Source of the DNA: Tubiluchus corallicola
Taxonomy: Eukaryota > Priapulida > Priapulimorpha > Priapulimorphida > Tubiluchidae
NCBI GenBank assembly: GCA_030141605.1
Contig: JAQGDQ010000037.1
Location: 563,001 to 627,000, forward strand
Direction: 5' to 3'
Length of the DNA: 64,000 bases
The notes below the pieces were generated by a model. That model was not told the DNA's origin. It saw only the letters and a program-made list of their open reading frames with translations, and searched no databases. Positions 23,823 to 35,200 of this stretch are shown one piece after another (within the stretch, counting starts at the first letter, position 1; each line of letters starts with the position of its first letter). The position numbers and the translations under genes were made by a program.

Positions 23823-26800
23823 TCATCTCTTAAGACGTTTACGTGAATTTCTTCTTGAATGCCTGTTTTCTTCTATCCTGGGAGTTTTACTATTGCTACT
23901 TTGGCTAACCGTACACTTTTGGCGTTTATTGCTCTGTTCAACATGATCCTTGTCTTTCCGATTTTTTTCTTTCTTTGTTGATTTAAGCGTTTCTACTTTA
24001 CACTTCAGATCACAAGAATTTTCATTTATGCAATTTTTCAGAGCCTTCTTTTCTTTATTTTTTAGTAACTTTCGATTTTTTGCAAAAATGTTTTTCCACC
24101 GTTCTCCATTCATTTCTTTATATTTCTCCCACAACTTGCCATCAGCAAATTCTTTTAACAAAGCAGGGTTTGTTTGGTTCACTAATTTATCTTTTTTGCT
24201 GTCGACCTTCTTGTCATAACACTTATTCAGTGCTTTCATGGTTTTGAACACTTTGCATCTGTGTTGTACAATAAGTTCAGTCCTCTCCTCTTCACTAACA
24301 TTGTCCTTTGTTAGCATTTTCACACTTAAAATATGAGCCAAGCTTTTTAGCGACTGTAACAAAGGAGCAAGATCATGCAGTTTGAATAAATAATTACAGC
24401 TGATCACAGGAACAGTTTTTGTGCAAAGTATAAATCTGTAGATCTTCATAACTCTTGCTTTTGTATTGCAGTTCTTCAGGAGTTTCCTAAATGTCTTGTT
24501 TACCAGTAATTTCTTTCGCTTTGGAGTTTGAAGTTGACTTTGTGTTTGACCAAACACTGGGTTGACATCGGGCATTTGCTCGCTTACAAGTTTCCTTTCA
24601 ACAGGAGTTGAAAGCAGGTCTGGCTGGCCAAAGGTTAGGAAACTTGTGTATGGTGATTCATTGCACACAGCACTCATAGAGGCATTAGAATCAACTTTGG
24701 GATTTGCAGTCTCTTCAAATAGTCGTTGTAAAATGCTGCTATGTTCACCCTTTTTTAAGTCACTGTAAACATGCATCAAAAATATGAATGAGTATTTATT
24801 TTTATGGTCTCTGAAAAATGGAACTCTCAAAGCACTAACAATCAGGTAACAGAATATAATCTATAGTTAGAGCCCTGAGGTTGACACTGTAAATCACTGG
24901 TTGAAATACGGCAAATGCATCGCAGATTCGCAGTCAGATTGTGAGTGTGCTGGCAGAGATACTAAATTTCAGAAATGTTTGACAGATAAAGTTGGTCAAT
25001 TGAAAATTAAATACACAAATAGGCAACGTAAGTGACATGTATAGGATCATTTTGGTGAGCCTCGCCAAGAGTTGGATTTATATTTATATTTGCAATAAAT
25101 CCATTACTTTTTTATAATACTGAAAAATTGGTCTCTAATGCATTATTTGAATTTGCAAATCAGCTTTTCTCCCCATATAGGCAACACAAATTATTTAAAA
25201 AATTTCCCTCCATTATTAACAGTTAACTATCATTTATTTAGCTAAAAAAAATTGCACATTTAGCTGACTTAGCTGATTTTTTCTTTAAGCCAACTCAGCT
25301 GAAAAGTCAGTCAACCTCAACGAGCTAGCTGATATACTGTGTGAGTCAGATGATGTGGTAGCAACTGACTCAGCTTCAGCCTTTATCTATAGTATGTCCA
25401 TGCTGCTTCAGCATTATACAACATAGATAGTACAATTATATTTTTCAATTTTTAGAAATATTGTGTAGAAATTACTCACTTTTTAGTAAACGGGTCCAAT
25501 TCTGGTCCAAGCCACTCTGATATAGAAGTTGGTAAAGAAGCTGATTGTTTTATCTGTAAAGTTAGCCAGGAAAAACAAAATAATACAACAGTAGTATACC
25601 ATCTACAGCAACAACTGCAGATTACATTTTTGGTTAGTAATGCAAGGATACTAAAGTCATTTTCTAACTAGCTGCCCTTTCTATCGCAAGGCTTGAGATA
25701 TCTTACTAGACAAACTCTGTATGTTAAGTCCTAATAATATTGGAATTCATAATCTGTCAAAAAAATTCGTTTAACTGTGTCTTCATGGCAATCAACACAT
25801 AGAACTGCTAATATTGAAGTATTTAAGCTTCTACAGAAATTTATATTCCTTACTAAACACTTCTAACCATCGTATTAGTTTACATTGTATTCATAGTAAT
25901 ATTATTTTTATTCTCAACATTATGCTATGTATGTATCTATACTGCTAGTAGTTATCTGTAATTCTTCTACTGTTTGTTTATTGTCTGCACTTTTCTAAGT
26001 GTTATGTTCCATTGGCAAGAACTTTTATCAAATGTAAAACTGTCTTGTTCAAGCAATATTGTAACCTCAGTCATACTGCTTAAAAAGGATACTAAAGGCC
26101 ATGACGCTTATCATCAGGTTTTAAAAAGAAAAAGGGAAAAAAATCACATACAGGTACTAAAACTAATTTTTTGTGTACTTTTTATATTATTTACACACAA
26201 AAATACCACAATTTCATTGCTTTAACTGTGGGGTTTTTATAGCAGTAAAACGCAAGAAATCTCCTTAGATATCACTAATATGTAAGAGATTTTGTCTGAC
26301 ATTATGACGACTTTGCAAGAAACTTGTATGATAAAAAATATGTTGCCAATGTAACATCGCAAAATCGATAAAACACAACCAATGACATGTGCACAGGTTA
26401 CAAATGTAAAAACCTAGTACGAACTATTATATTTTACTAATTTTAGTAATTATAGAGGTTACATATTATATTGCAGGAAAGAACCCCAGAATCTTCTCTC
26501 TTGGAAAGTTTTCCGACATATTACTACACTCAGTCAGCAGTAATAAAGTCAAAGCTAAGATGTTTGTAAGGCAGTTTACTGTTTCAGATAAGTTCTTATT
26601 AAGCAAACCTCTTTTTTCCTATGCTGATACTTCCAGGCGTCATATAATTTTGGATACCAGTTGGTGTTCATCTCGTGAACTAAACAGCGACAAAGTACCC
26701 TGAAAAATTAAAAAATTAAGACAAGTTAAGACGTCTTGCAAGGGCTTTATATAAACTTCAAGCTCTGCGCTCGTATCAAGTGAATGTATACTACATAACA

Positions 26801-29751
26801 AGTAAATAAAAATGGAAATTAAGTGCAAATTACAAAAAGATAAACCAAAGATAGTCATCACCTCTTTCATAACTTTGAAAAATGCATTGTTTATCCTCAA
26901 ACTAAATTCTTTGATAAACCATAACGTCGGTAGAAAAGAATAAATTGGTTCCCACTTCCCAATGAACAGTGAATCACTAATTAGTTTTTTAAGTAATGCA
27001 TTAGCACTGCATTAATAAATTAGTTTCTCTCAAGAAATATTGTTTATTTTAAGAATGTATTGTTTTCTCTAACAGTTCCAATGGTATGTAAAGTTTACAG
27101 AATATTAGTGAACTATTAGTAGACCTATTATTTTACTAATATTAGTAAAATAGTAAAAACTAGTAGACCTAATATTGGTAAAGTTATTATTTTCACAGCA
27201 ATTATTAAATTAAGAGTAAAGGAGATTAAATTTAACATACTTAAGCTTTACACCTATCCACATTTGAGATACCAATGTCACATTTGACTTGACATGTGTC
27301 TACATTTGACTTACCAAAAACGCTTAAGATTTCTTGAAAACCATTGTTTACACATTTGAACTACCTAAGTCCACATTTGAGTTACCAAGACACATTTGAA
27401 TTACCTAAATCTACATTTGATTTAATGTAGGTCTATATTTGACATGTAAAACCTGTACCATATAACAGTGAGATGAAATTACTATAATTAGTTAGAAGTA
27501 TTTAATTATCCACTTAATTATAATGCGCAACTTACCATAGTCTACTAGCTGCTGCAAAAAACAAAGAATTTGTTGGTAGAAAATGAGATAACTGCATCAT
27601 TTGCGTACAGTGGCTTGTAAAAAGTTAAGTTACACAACAGTTTCTAAGTTGATTAATCATTTTGGTTAGTAATACACCCGTAGAATGAAAATATACTAAT
27701 AGGCTCATATAATATTGTTGTTTATAATGTTGTAAGAAAAGACGTCCATGTCAGGACAAAGTAAAAAAGAAAAAAACAACATAGCATATATATATAACAA
27801 AAGTTAAAAACAAAAAGATACTATGCTGCTTCATGGCAGTATTTGATCGCTCTAGCAAGTAATTTGGCAGCAAATGCTATACGCTGGAGTAAACAAACCA
27901 ACGTCGTTATTTTGACTTCTGTTTGCCGACAGTCCTTTCTATAAAAAGAGTTGGTCCTAAACTCTAATCATAACGGTTAACAGATCAATTAACTTCAAAA
28001 ATTGACGCAAATTCTTGAAAAGGAAAAACATGTAAATTACCACCCATATAAACAAAACATTCAGTCAGAAGTAAATCCTGCCCCAGAAACAAGAATGTGC
28101 AACAATCAAGTGCAGATTTGAGGGAAGGCAGATGCACCCACTTTGCATGTCAAGATAAAGTCAAATGTAATTTACTTAAATTTCATTTTACGTAGCATAT
28201 TTTACCAAAACATGTTAACTTAGATTGAAATTCTTTTTGAACATTACCTATAAAGAAAGGTTAGTTAAAATTTGTGGTCTACTAAAACACTATAAATGCT
28301 CATTTGTTTCAACAAAATAAGTTGTTTTAGATAATTTAGAACATAAAAATTGACGAAAAGTGTTCTTAGACGCCTACGCTATGTCCTCGAATGCACACCA
28401 CTGGGGTAGTTTACAGCGAGTTCTCAGACACCCTACTTGGACGATCTGAACTGCCGAATGCATTTTCTTTTTTCAGCTCAGTTCCATTCCTGTTCGTGTA
28501 AAGTGGCCACTGATACTTTGTTTCAAAGTTGCTTCATCATCAAGGCAAAGCTCTTTATTTAACGATTATGACAATAAAATTAATTGTGAGAAGATATGTC
28601 TTACTGTAGAAAAGGCCTATGGGCTTGTGGACGCTCCTCTGGGCCTATATATCAAGTCCACTTCTCAAGTGTTTATCAATTTCAAACTGTACATGCAATT
28701 ACGTGTAGGACTTAATGGCTATGCAGCTAGGGATAGATACTTTAATGATCGTGAAAATAATTCCCTAAAATAAGTCCCTAAAGTGACAAAGCCACACAGG
28801 TATTCTAACCACACTTTGATGGTCCTCAACTAGACAAACAGCCAAAGGCAGTTTTGCAGACGAAATTTCTTAGATACACCTTTCCCAGCTGTAAACTATG
28901 CACTTACTAACTGGGCCTTTACTGCTTAAATTTCGTAGCCAAGAACATGCTGTGATCACTCAGTTATTTCCCTAACCTGTGGCAAGAAACACTTTTTATA
29001 ATACATACACTGGCAATGTTGTTAGTAGACTTGAAAAACTGTTTTCTAATTCCATAGACATGAAATAGCGAATGCACTTCATCACCTGTAAATACAAATG
29101 TACAGAGCAAACAGAAATTGCTATTTAATATCTATGAATGGTAAGCTTATAATAATATACAAGTCGATTTATGCGGGTACTCACAATATCGTAAAAAGAA
29201 AACCACTTTCATTAAAAGCTTACAAATTGTTAAAAACATGCCAAAAACATTTCTACTGCAGCCTGCAGTAATCATCAATGATAGATTACACAAACAAACA
29301 AACAACCAGAGCCTACAGTAAAGAAGTTCACTAATTATGCATGTGCAAGGAAGGCAAATATATAATGAATTAAAGCAGACCTGTAGAAAAGAAAGATATA
29401 CAGTTTAAGTATAGCTAGGTGTTTGTAAACAATGTTAAGGGAATTGAACTACTTTGCATACACCAATATGCGAGGATATAGTAAATCTATACAGACTTTG
29501 CATCATCACTTTGACCAAGGTATGAATGAACTATAAAACTTACTTTTCAAGAATTACACTTTTACATTAAACTAAAACAAAGATGACCACACCTGCTTTA
29601 ACCTCTGTAAGCTTTTGTGATGTGCATGTTGACTACTTCCCCTGTAGATAAATCTGTCCAATAAAGCAAGCTCAGTATGTAATAATGTCTGATGCTTCAG
29701 TTTTAATATGATGGCTTCGACAGTACCTTTTAAAATATTGTCGTCCGTCAT
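23823..29751 (-). CDS. NEPRO: Nucleolus and neural progenitor protein (NEPRO/C3orf17 family), complete, 7 coding exons
   Basis: Nucleolar protein family implicated in pre-rRNA/RNase MRP-linked processing and, in vertebrates, early neural development. Coding exons: 29593-29751, 29009-29085, 27822-27938, 27536-27613, 26609-26699, 25480-25553, 23823-24762; 1536 nt, 511 aa, and every junction keeps frame. The N-terminal domain shows family landmarks: TELALLDRFIYRGSSQHAHH (about 25-44; vertebrate motif has LLY..KNQHR), VMKCIRYF, then LLARAIKYCHEAA and SRLWVLCRCL. A short LPTSISEWLGPELDPF segment follows. The C-terminal 310 residues are Lys/Arg-rich and low complexity, ending RRNSRKRLKR, as expected for nucleolar targeting. 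The ATG is directly preceded by TTTACTTAG, which is both an in-frame stop and a good acceptor, so a noncoding first exon is possible. The identification rests on remembered family motifs; exon structure is from the sequence. Confidence 0.86.
24868..25330. repeat. Possible MITE bounded by imperfect inverted repeats
   Basis: AGAGCCCTGAGGTTGAC near 24870 and the complement of GTCAACCTCAACGAGCT near 25303-25319 pair over about 16 bases with a few mismatches. The interior has many AGCTGA motifs. No target duplication was identified. It lies in the last NEPRO intron. Confidence 0.3.
27256..27444. repeat. Array of ACATTTGA-TTACC motifs in a NEPRO intron
   Basis: At least eight copies of ACATTTGA (last one TATTTGA), most followed by NTTACC or NTACC, occur at irregular 16-50-base spacing: near 27259, 27280, 27302, 27352, 27372, 27391, 27412 and 27435. 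The irregular spacing separates this from an ordinary microsatellite. Confidence 0.8.
28450..28773 (+). pseudogene. Possible retroelement polymerase fragment (YGLVDAP motif)
   Basis: A plus-strand frame of about 107 codons without a start Met runs from 28450 to a TAA at 28771. It contains VEKAYGLVDAPLGLYIK, which resembles the K-A-x-Y-G-L-x-x-A-P-x-x-W-Y motif of Copia-like reverse transcriptases, with Leu in place of Trp. The flanking catalytic motifs, including the YxDD box, were not found. It lies in NEPRO intron 2, antisense to the gene. Function or origin is uncertain. Confidence 0.3.
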
Positions 29752-30899
29752 CTAAGTAAACAGATGTAATAGTGATTACTGTAAATTCTAGAGCCAACTT
29801 CCCTGAAACCTTTATCATAAAAAATTTTTGTCGCTGCTGCATTGTTTAAAAAAAGTAAAAGAAATTAGAGTAACATCTTAATTCATGTAAATGCCAAGGT
29901 TCATAAGATGTAGAAGTGAAGCGATCCATTAGAGTTCTTCAATACTGTGCTCAAGAATTATGCATTGCTGCACTGATAGTACAATAATCGTTGGCGCATC
30001 ATATATAACAGTGAGAGTTCTTTACACATTTTGCCACCCTAAATGCACACTGCACAGTAGCATTTGAAAATAAAACAGTAGGACCAGATACATGTAATAA
30101 CAGGTTTTGCCTACAAAGTTATTTTCATTTATACTTCTTAAAAATAGACATGCAACTCAAGCTACTTTTACAGCCTTCGTCCTTGCATTATGGTTTAATT
30201 TGGTTTCGCTTCAACTTGAATTTCAAAGTAAAATAAGTGTGCACGTGTAACCAGTGCTCACTTAATCAAAGTTTTGTTTGTTGAAAATTTATAAAAGATT
30301 TAGTAGTTTCAAGTTTATTGTAGCTCTTTATTGTAGTTCAAGATGAGTAGATACTGAATGTCGAAAAATGGAAAAAAATCAAGCGAGCACTAATAACCAT
30401 TTACTGCGAGAGCATTAATTATATTATTGTATTATTGCCAGTGCATTATATTCACAGATTTCATAGAATACATAGTGCAGCTGCCGCACACTATTGTACT
30501 AAATGTGATAATAAGAAAAACTTTTAACTTCAAATTATATTAATCAGCCGTATTCATGTGCATTTTTCATACAAACTATATGTATGTCCAGGGTGCAATA
30601 AATAAACAAGAAACTTATATAACCTACCAATTTCTTTGCAAAATATTAAACAAACTTACTGTAAAACTGATCAATTTATCCAGTAGGGTATTTCACGTAT
30701 GGACACTTCGAGCAAACACAGTTAACAACAGTATAACATATAAAATGCTATTAGAATTTACAAACTGTGGCGCAGCATCGAGCCATGAACTCATAAGCAA
30801 TATACCTTATCTTTGGATTTACTAGCAACCTAGGCGATTTTTGTGATTTCTCCTCTTATCACGCTTCACACATTTATGAATTATAATTCGTAAGTTTGA

Positions 30900-31390
30900 C
30901 ATAAAAAGCAGAAAGCAACAAGCAATGCATGCTTTTCTTCAGCACAAGAATGTATTAACTAGCAAGAAATTAAGTCTTAACGTAAGACTCCAATTATTTA
31001 ATGCTTACGTTACCAACATATTTATGTACAACAGTGAAACTTGTGGTTTAACGATTACTCAAGAAAAGCAAATTGACACATTTGGTAGAAGTCTTCTTAG
31101 GAAAGTTTCAAAGATAAGATGGCCTTACATAATCAAAAGTGAAGATTTATGCACCAGAATAAAAGAAATTTGTTGGACTTCAAGATCCGAAGATTAAGAT
31201 GGCTAGGACGTCTTCTAAGATTACCAAATGAAGTACTACTACTAGTAGTAGTAGTAGTAAGAATCGCCTTAAAGGAAACCTTAAAATCTTGCAAAAAACT
31301 ACCTGTTAAACCGAAAACAACTGGGATAGCTAAGATAAATAAAGATGTTCAACAACTTCAACCAAATTTATCTTCAGAAGTATAAGCACT
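30900..31390 (+). mobile_element. LINE 3' ORF fragment (RT C-terminal tail)
   Basis: The plus strand encodes NVRLQLFNAYVTNIFMYNSETCGL, cut here at YNSETCGLTITQEKQIDTF, then GRSLLRKVSKIRWP. One frameshift later comes FKIRRLRWLGRLLRLP, the classic tail of RTE/Nimb-like non-LTR elements (YGSETWTLT..., RRLRWLGHVLRMP). A trinucleotide palindrome of ACT/AGT units at 31234-31253 interrupts the tail. It is dead, and related to the fragment at 59026-59330. Confidence 0.85.
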
Positions 31391-31860
31391 TGTGCTGTTA
31401 GCTGCAGATAGAAGTGAACCATAGATCTAGAATTACCCACAATTCTAGATCCATGATGGAACCAAAATATGCACTGAATTCAGTAGCCTATGCTTTATAT
31501 GTACCACATTGCTCAAACGTGCATGCTCATCATTGAGTTTCAATTTTAGGCGAGCTTTTTTTTATTTCTTGCTCATTTTCTTATGATTTTCTTTTGCTCA
31601 GCATTACTCAGCAAGATAAGATTTACACAAACTGCCTACAAGGTCAGGCAGTTCACAATGGCCGCTCTACCACAGAAAAATTAGTAAGCTAAAAGGACAA
31701 CAAAAAGGTCAAGGTCGCGAGACCCTTAATAGCAAGCCAGAATTATATTTTTAAATGCTACCTAACACCTATGACTCACAACCTGACACTGCAATATTTG
31801 GGAGCAGGTATATCATTGAGATGAAATTTACAAATGTTGGTAATGTTCATTTTTCAGATA

Positions 31861-32127
31861 TTTGCAGTGAAATAAGCTTATCATATCAAAGCTATGAGTT
31901 ATTTTAAGTTACATTTTTTGTGTCTTGATAAATACATAAAATTATAAAAAGTTAAGATGCATAGCCACAAATTCTAGAGACACCTTAATTTGTAGTGAAA
32001 TAAGCCAATCATTATCTCAAAGCTATGTGTTATTTTGCAAAGCTATATTATTTGTGAATTTGATAAATACACGTGAAAAGTGATTAAGATGCTTAGCCGT
32101 AAATTCTAGAGCTGAAAAGACACCTGT
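31861..32127. repeat. Tandem duplication, about 125-135 bp unit, just upstream of aprataxin
   Basis: Copies at 31861-31987 and 31988-32127 share TGNAGTGAAATAAG, CAAAGCTATG, TTGATAAATACA, TTAAGATGC and AAATTCTAGAG. The second copy ends about 150 bases before the aprataxin ATG, so it lies in the promoter or 5' UTR region. Confidence 0.8.
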
Positions 32128-32274
32128 TACTATTTTTAAGAGGACGGACTCTTGCTTAAACTATTATGTTGTAATTTTCTGAAGAACTAAGTTGCAAGAA
32201 TAGGAAATTTTCATTATTAAAACTATCTAACATTTTGTCGTTCCATTTCAGCTGATGAGTCATAAGGGTGACAG

Positions 32275-35200
32275 ATGTTTCTCACTCGAGTAAATACTTC
32301 AGCAAGCACAAATCTACCTATGGCAATGACACCAAAGAGAAAACTAGATGCTCCTCATAGCAGTGTGAAGAGCATCAAAACATCACATTGGAGCATGGGC
32401 TTGAAAGCGTCTATAGATGATCCGGAACTCAGAGTTGATGCAGATGAAAAAGTTATAATCATTAAGGACAAGTATCCTAAGGTGCTTAAATTCTAAATTG
32501 TTTGCTAGAATTCTGTTTAAATTGACAAGTGATAAATTATGGAATTTATCAATTTAATAAATACCTTGTAACTATCGTCTGTTTCTCTTCAGCAGGGTAA
32601 CAGCACTTTTAAGGCTCTCTGCAAAACAATTTGGTGGGCCCCGTATCATTCAAACGTAAAAGTTTTGTGGCTTGTGTATCAAACCACAATTTTTAAAATT
32701 AGTTATAAAACTGTCACAACTTGCTTTAAATTTTTTCTTCGTGATTTGACTGATTTCGTCAAAAGCTTCGTTGATTTGAACAAAAATTCCTGAAAGCTAA
32801 TTATGCATAACTCATTTCAATTCAATTCAATTTAGGTTTATTGTGCAAATACTTCACTTACATTAATAGTACATTAATTTTGCAAATTCTGCACTAAAAA
32901 TGCGTTATTCAAAAACATACATAAAATTACAAATTATTTGCAGCATTAGAAAACAATGAGTGATGTTGAATCCCAAAATATTATTACAGCAAGCTATTGC
33001 TAGGTGTTCTTGATTTTACTATTTTTGCCCAAACGAGTCTGAATTTATCGTGCTTACACACAGTAGTAAAAATTTTACACTACTATGATAATAATAATAT
33101 TAATGTAAACTATTAGCAAAGGCAATACTAGGCAATACTAACAAAAATTACATTTTAATTTTACGCATTACAACAACATTGTTTTAATACATAGTTTATA
33201 CTTGGAATGTTAAAATAACTTTTGTGTTTTATCATTCTGAGTTTACATAACTTTTAACAGAAGTACAAGAAGACTATAATCACATACTGTCTCCAGCAGT
33301 TGTATACTTCTATCAAACTACTTCTTACTGGTACATCCTTAGAATAATAATAGTCATTTATACAGGAATATTAATGCTTTCATCATGGCTACTATAAGGG
33401 TACACTCTTGTTATTGCTATCTTTATTGATAATTTTGACATAATTCTGTACCTTTTCTTCAGCATACAATCATTTCATACATCATAACAAACAGATTAGA
33501 AAATTTTTAAACCTCATAGGTCCTTTTCTGAGATGGACCAATTTTCTCGATTCGTTTTTCACTAACGTATCATTACAACCCTCTTGATTTTACAGTGTGC
33601 AGACAACTTTGTGAAATGGGTGCCAAAGATGGGCAATAACTCTAAAATAATTTACATATAACTAGTGTTAGACACAAATAAGTCATAAGTAAATCATAAA
33701 TACAATACTACTAAGTTTCCAGGAGACCTAAGAAGCGGACTTATGTAAGGCCACTTAACTATTAAGTTACTATAATACACATGGTTAGTAAAGAATATTA
33801 AAATGAAGATTATAGAAAACCCAAGTGATACTCTTTGTACAGGGTAATGACCAATAAAAAAAGACTTTCCTACCCTAGGCGTCTCTTCTTTGCGTGAAAG
33901 AGCCCTCTAACCCTTTAGCTTCCCTGCAGTTTCAAGGCTATGGGTATTTACCGTATATTCCCACCCAAAAATATAAAAGTAGCCTGTTAACAAAACTGAC
34001 TTTTTTCAAGTTCTTCAGAACAAAGAGTAGTAAAACTAAGATAACAAAGAACATAATTATTAAATGTAGTTCGGATGATACGTTAAATAAAATTTTATTT
34101 GAAATATAATCATTAAATTTTGTAGTTAATGCTTGCTTTTTGTCTTGCTTTACAGGCAAAGTTTCATTTTTTAATTTTGCCACGTGAAAGTATTCCCAAT
34201 ATCAAAGGATTAACTGTGGATCATTTGCCATTGTTAAAACACATGGAAAAATGTGGAAGAGATGTAGCAGACAAGTGAGTTTTTCCTAAATGACGTTTTC
34301 AGTGTGTCTTTAAAATTGCTAACCGCACAACTGAAATTGTAAATGAAAGTGAAAATTTGGCAGAAGCACAAAAAATTGAAATGTGTGTAATTACCCACGA
34401 TTTTTACAATGCCAAGACAGCTAATTTGATGTTTAGTTACTTGCTTTCATGTCATCTTCAAAATAATACTTATAAGCAGCAAGCTATTGAAATGTTCAAC
34501 TAGTAAAGTAACTTTATTTTACGTTGCGCCACCTAAAACTTACAGCATGGAAAATATCCATATTCCACAAATATGTCCTTGAGTTAGTGAAAATTTGAAC
34601 ACAAAAGAGGGTGAAGCTCGGCCCTGCAACAATATTTATTGCAGTTGTTTTTAAAGGTCCAACGACACCCTGGTTAGACACTTGCTGTCAAAATTCACTA
34701 CTGACTAGCCTGACACAAAAAGCGGCTTTATTTCATTATAAACTTGCGTGTTTCGGTTTGGTTAGCATTGAAACACTTCAAATTTAGCAGCGCACAGACA
34801 TCTTGCGAAAAATGAAAAATTCCGGAAGAAAGTGGAAGTGACATCATGTTAGGAATGACACTGCTCATGTGTGACTCTCGCTATATTTACATGTGGGCAA
34901 AATCAAGCGATACACCGATAATGAAGAGACTGGGGTACTTGCATTTTCGTATTTTAGTGTTAAGCTCAAATAATAGGTTTGTCCACACTTACTTGAATGC
35001 ACTATATTTTATAGATGAAAAATTTTAATAACGAAGTACATTCTTGAAGTAACGTGTAAAAAATCAGGAGAAATATTTTAAGATGTGAAGAAAGGGAGGT
35101 TGTTATTAAAATCGGGAGTTTCCGTTAAACTGGTAGGGTTGAAATGTCTTACTGCTAACCTTTACTAAATACAATTTTTTTGAAATTTAGTTACAAGGGT

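Larger units (their letters stand above)
29752..32274. other. Space between divergent NEPRO and aprataxin start codons
   Basis: About 2.5 kb separates two divergently transcribed genes, so both promoters should lie here. It holds a LINE tail (30900-31390) and a tandem duplication (31861-32127). No obvious CpG-rich patch or TATA box was recognised. 29752-30890 shows nothing else that I can name. Confidence 0.5.

Noticed and set aside
27536-27551. A 16-base NEPRO microexon with a CAGCAG double acceptor
   Set aside because: Extending the exon to 27613 gives a longer open frame matching the family (CHEAAYHCTQMMQ to SRLWVL) and correct phase with the preceding exon, so the microexon is unnecessary.
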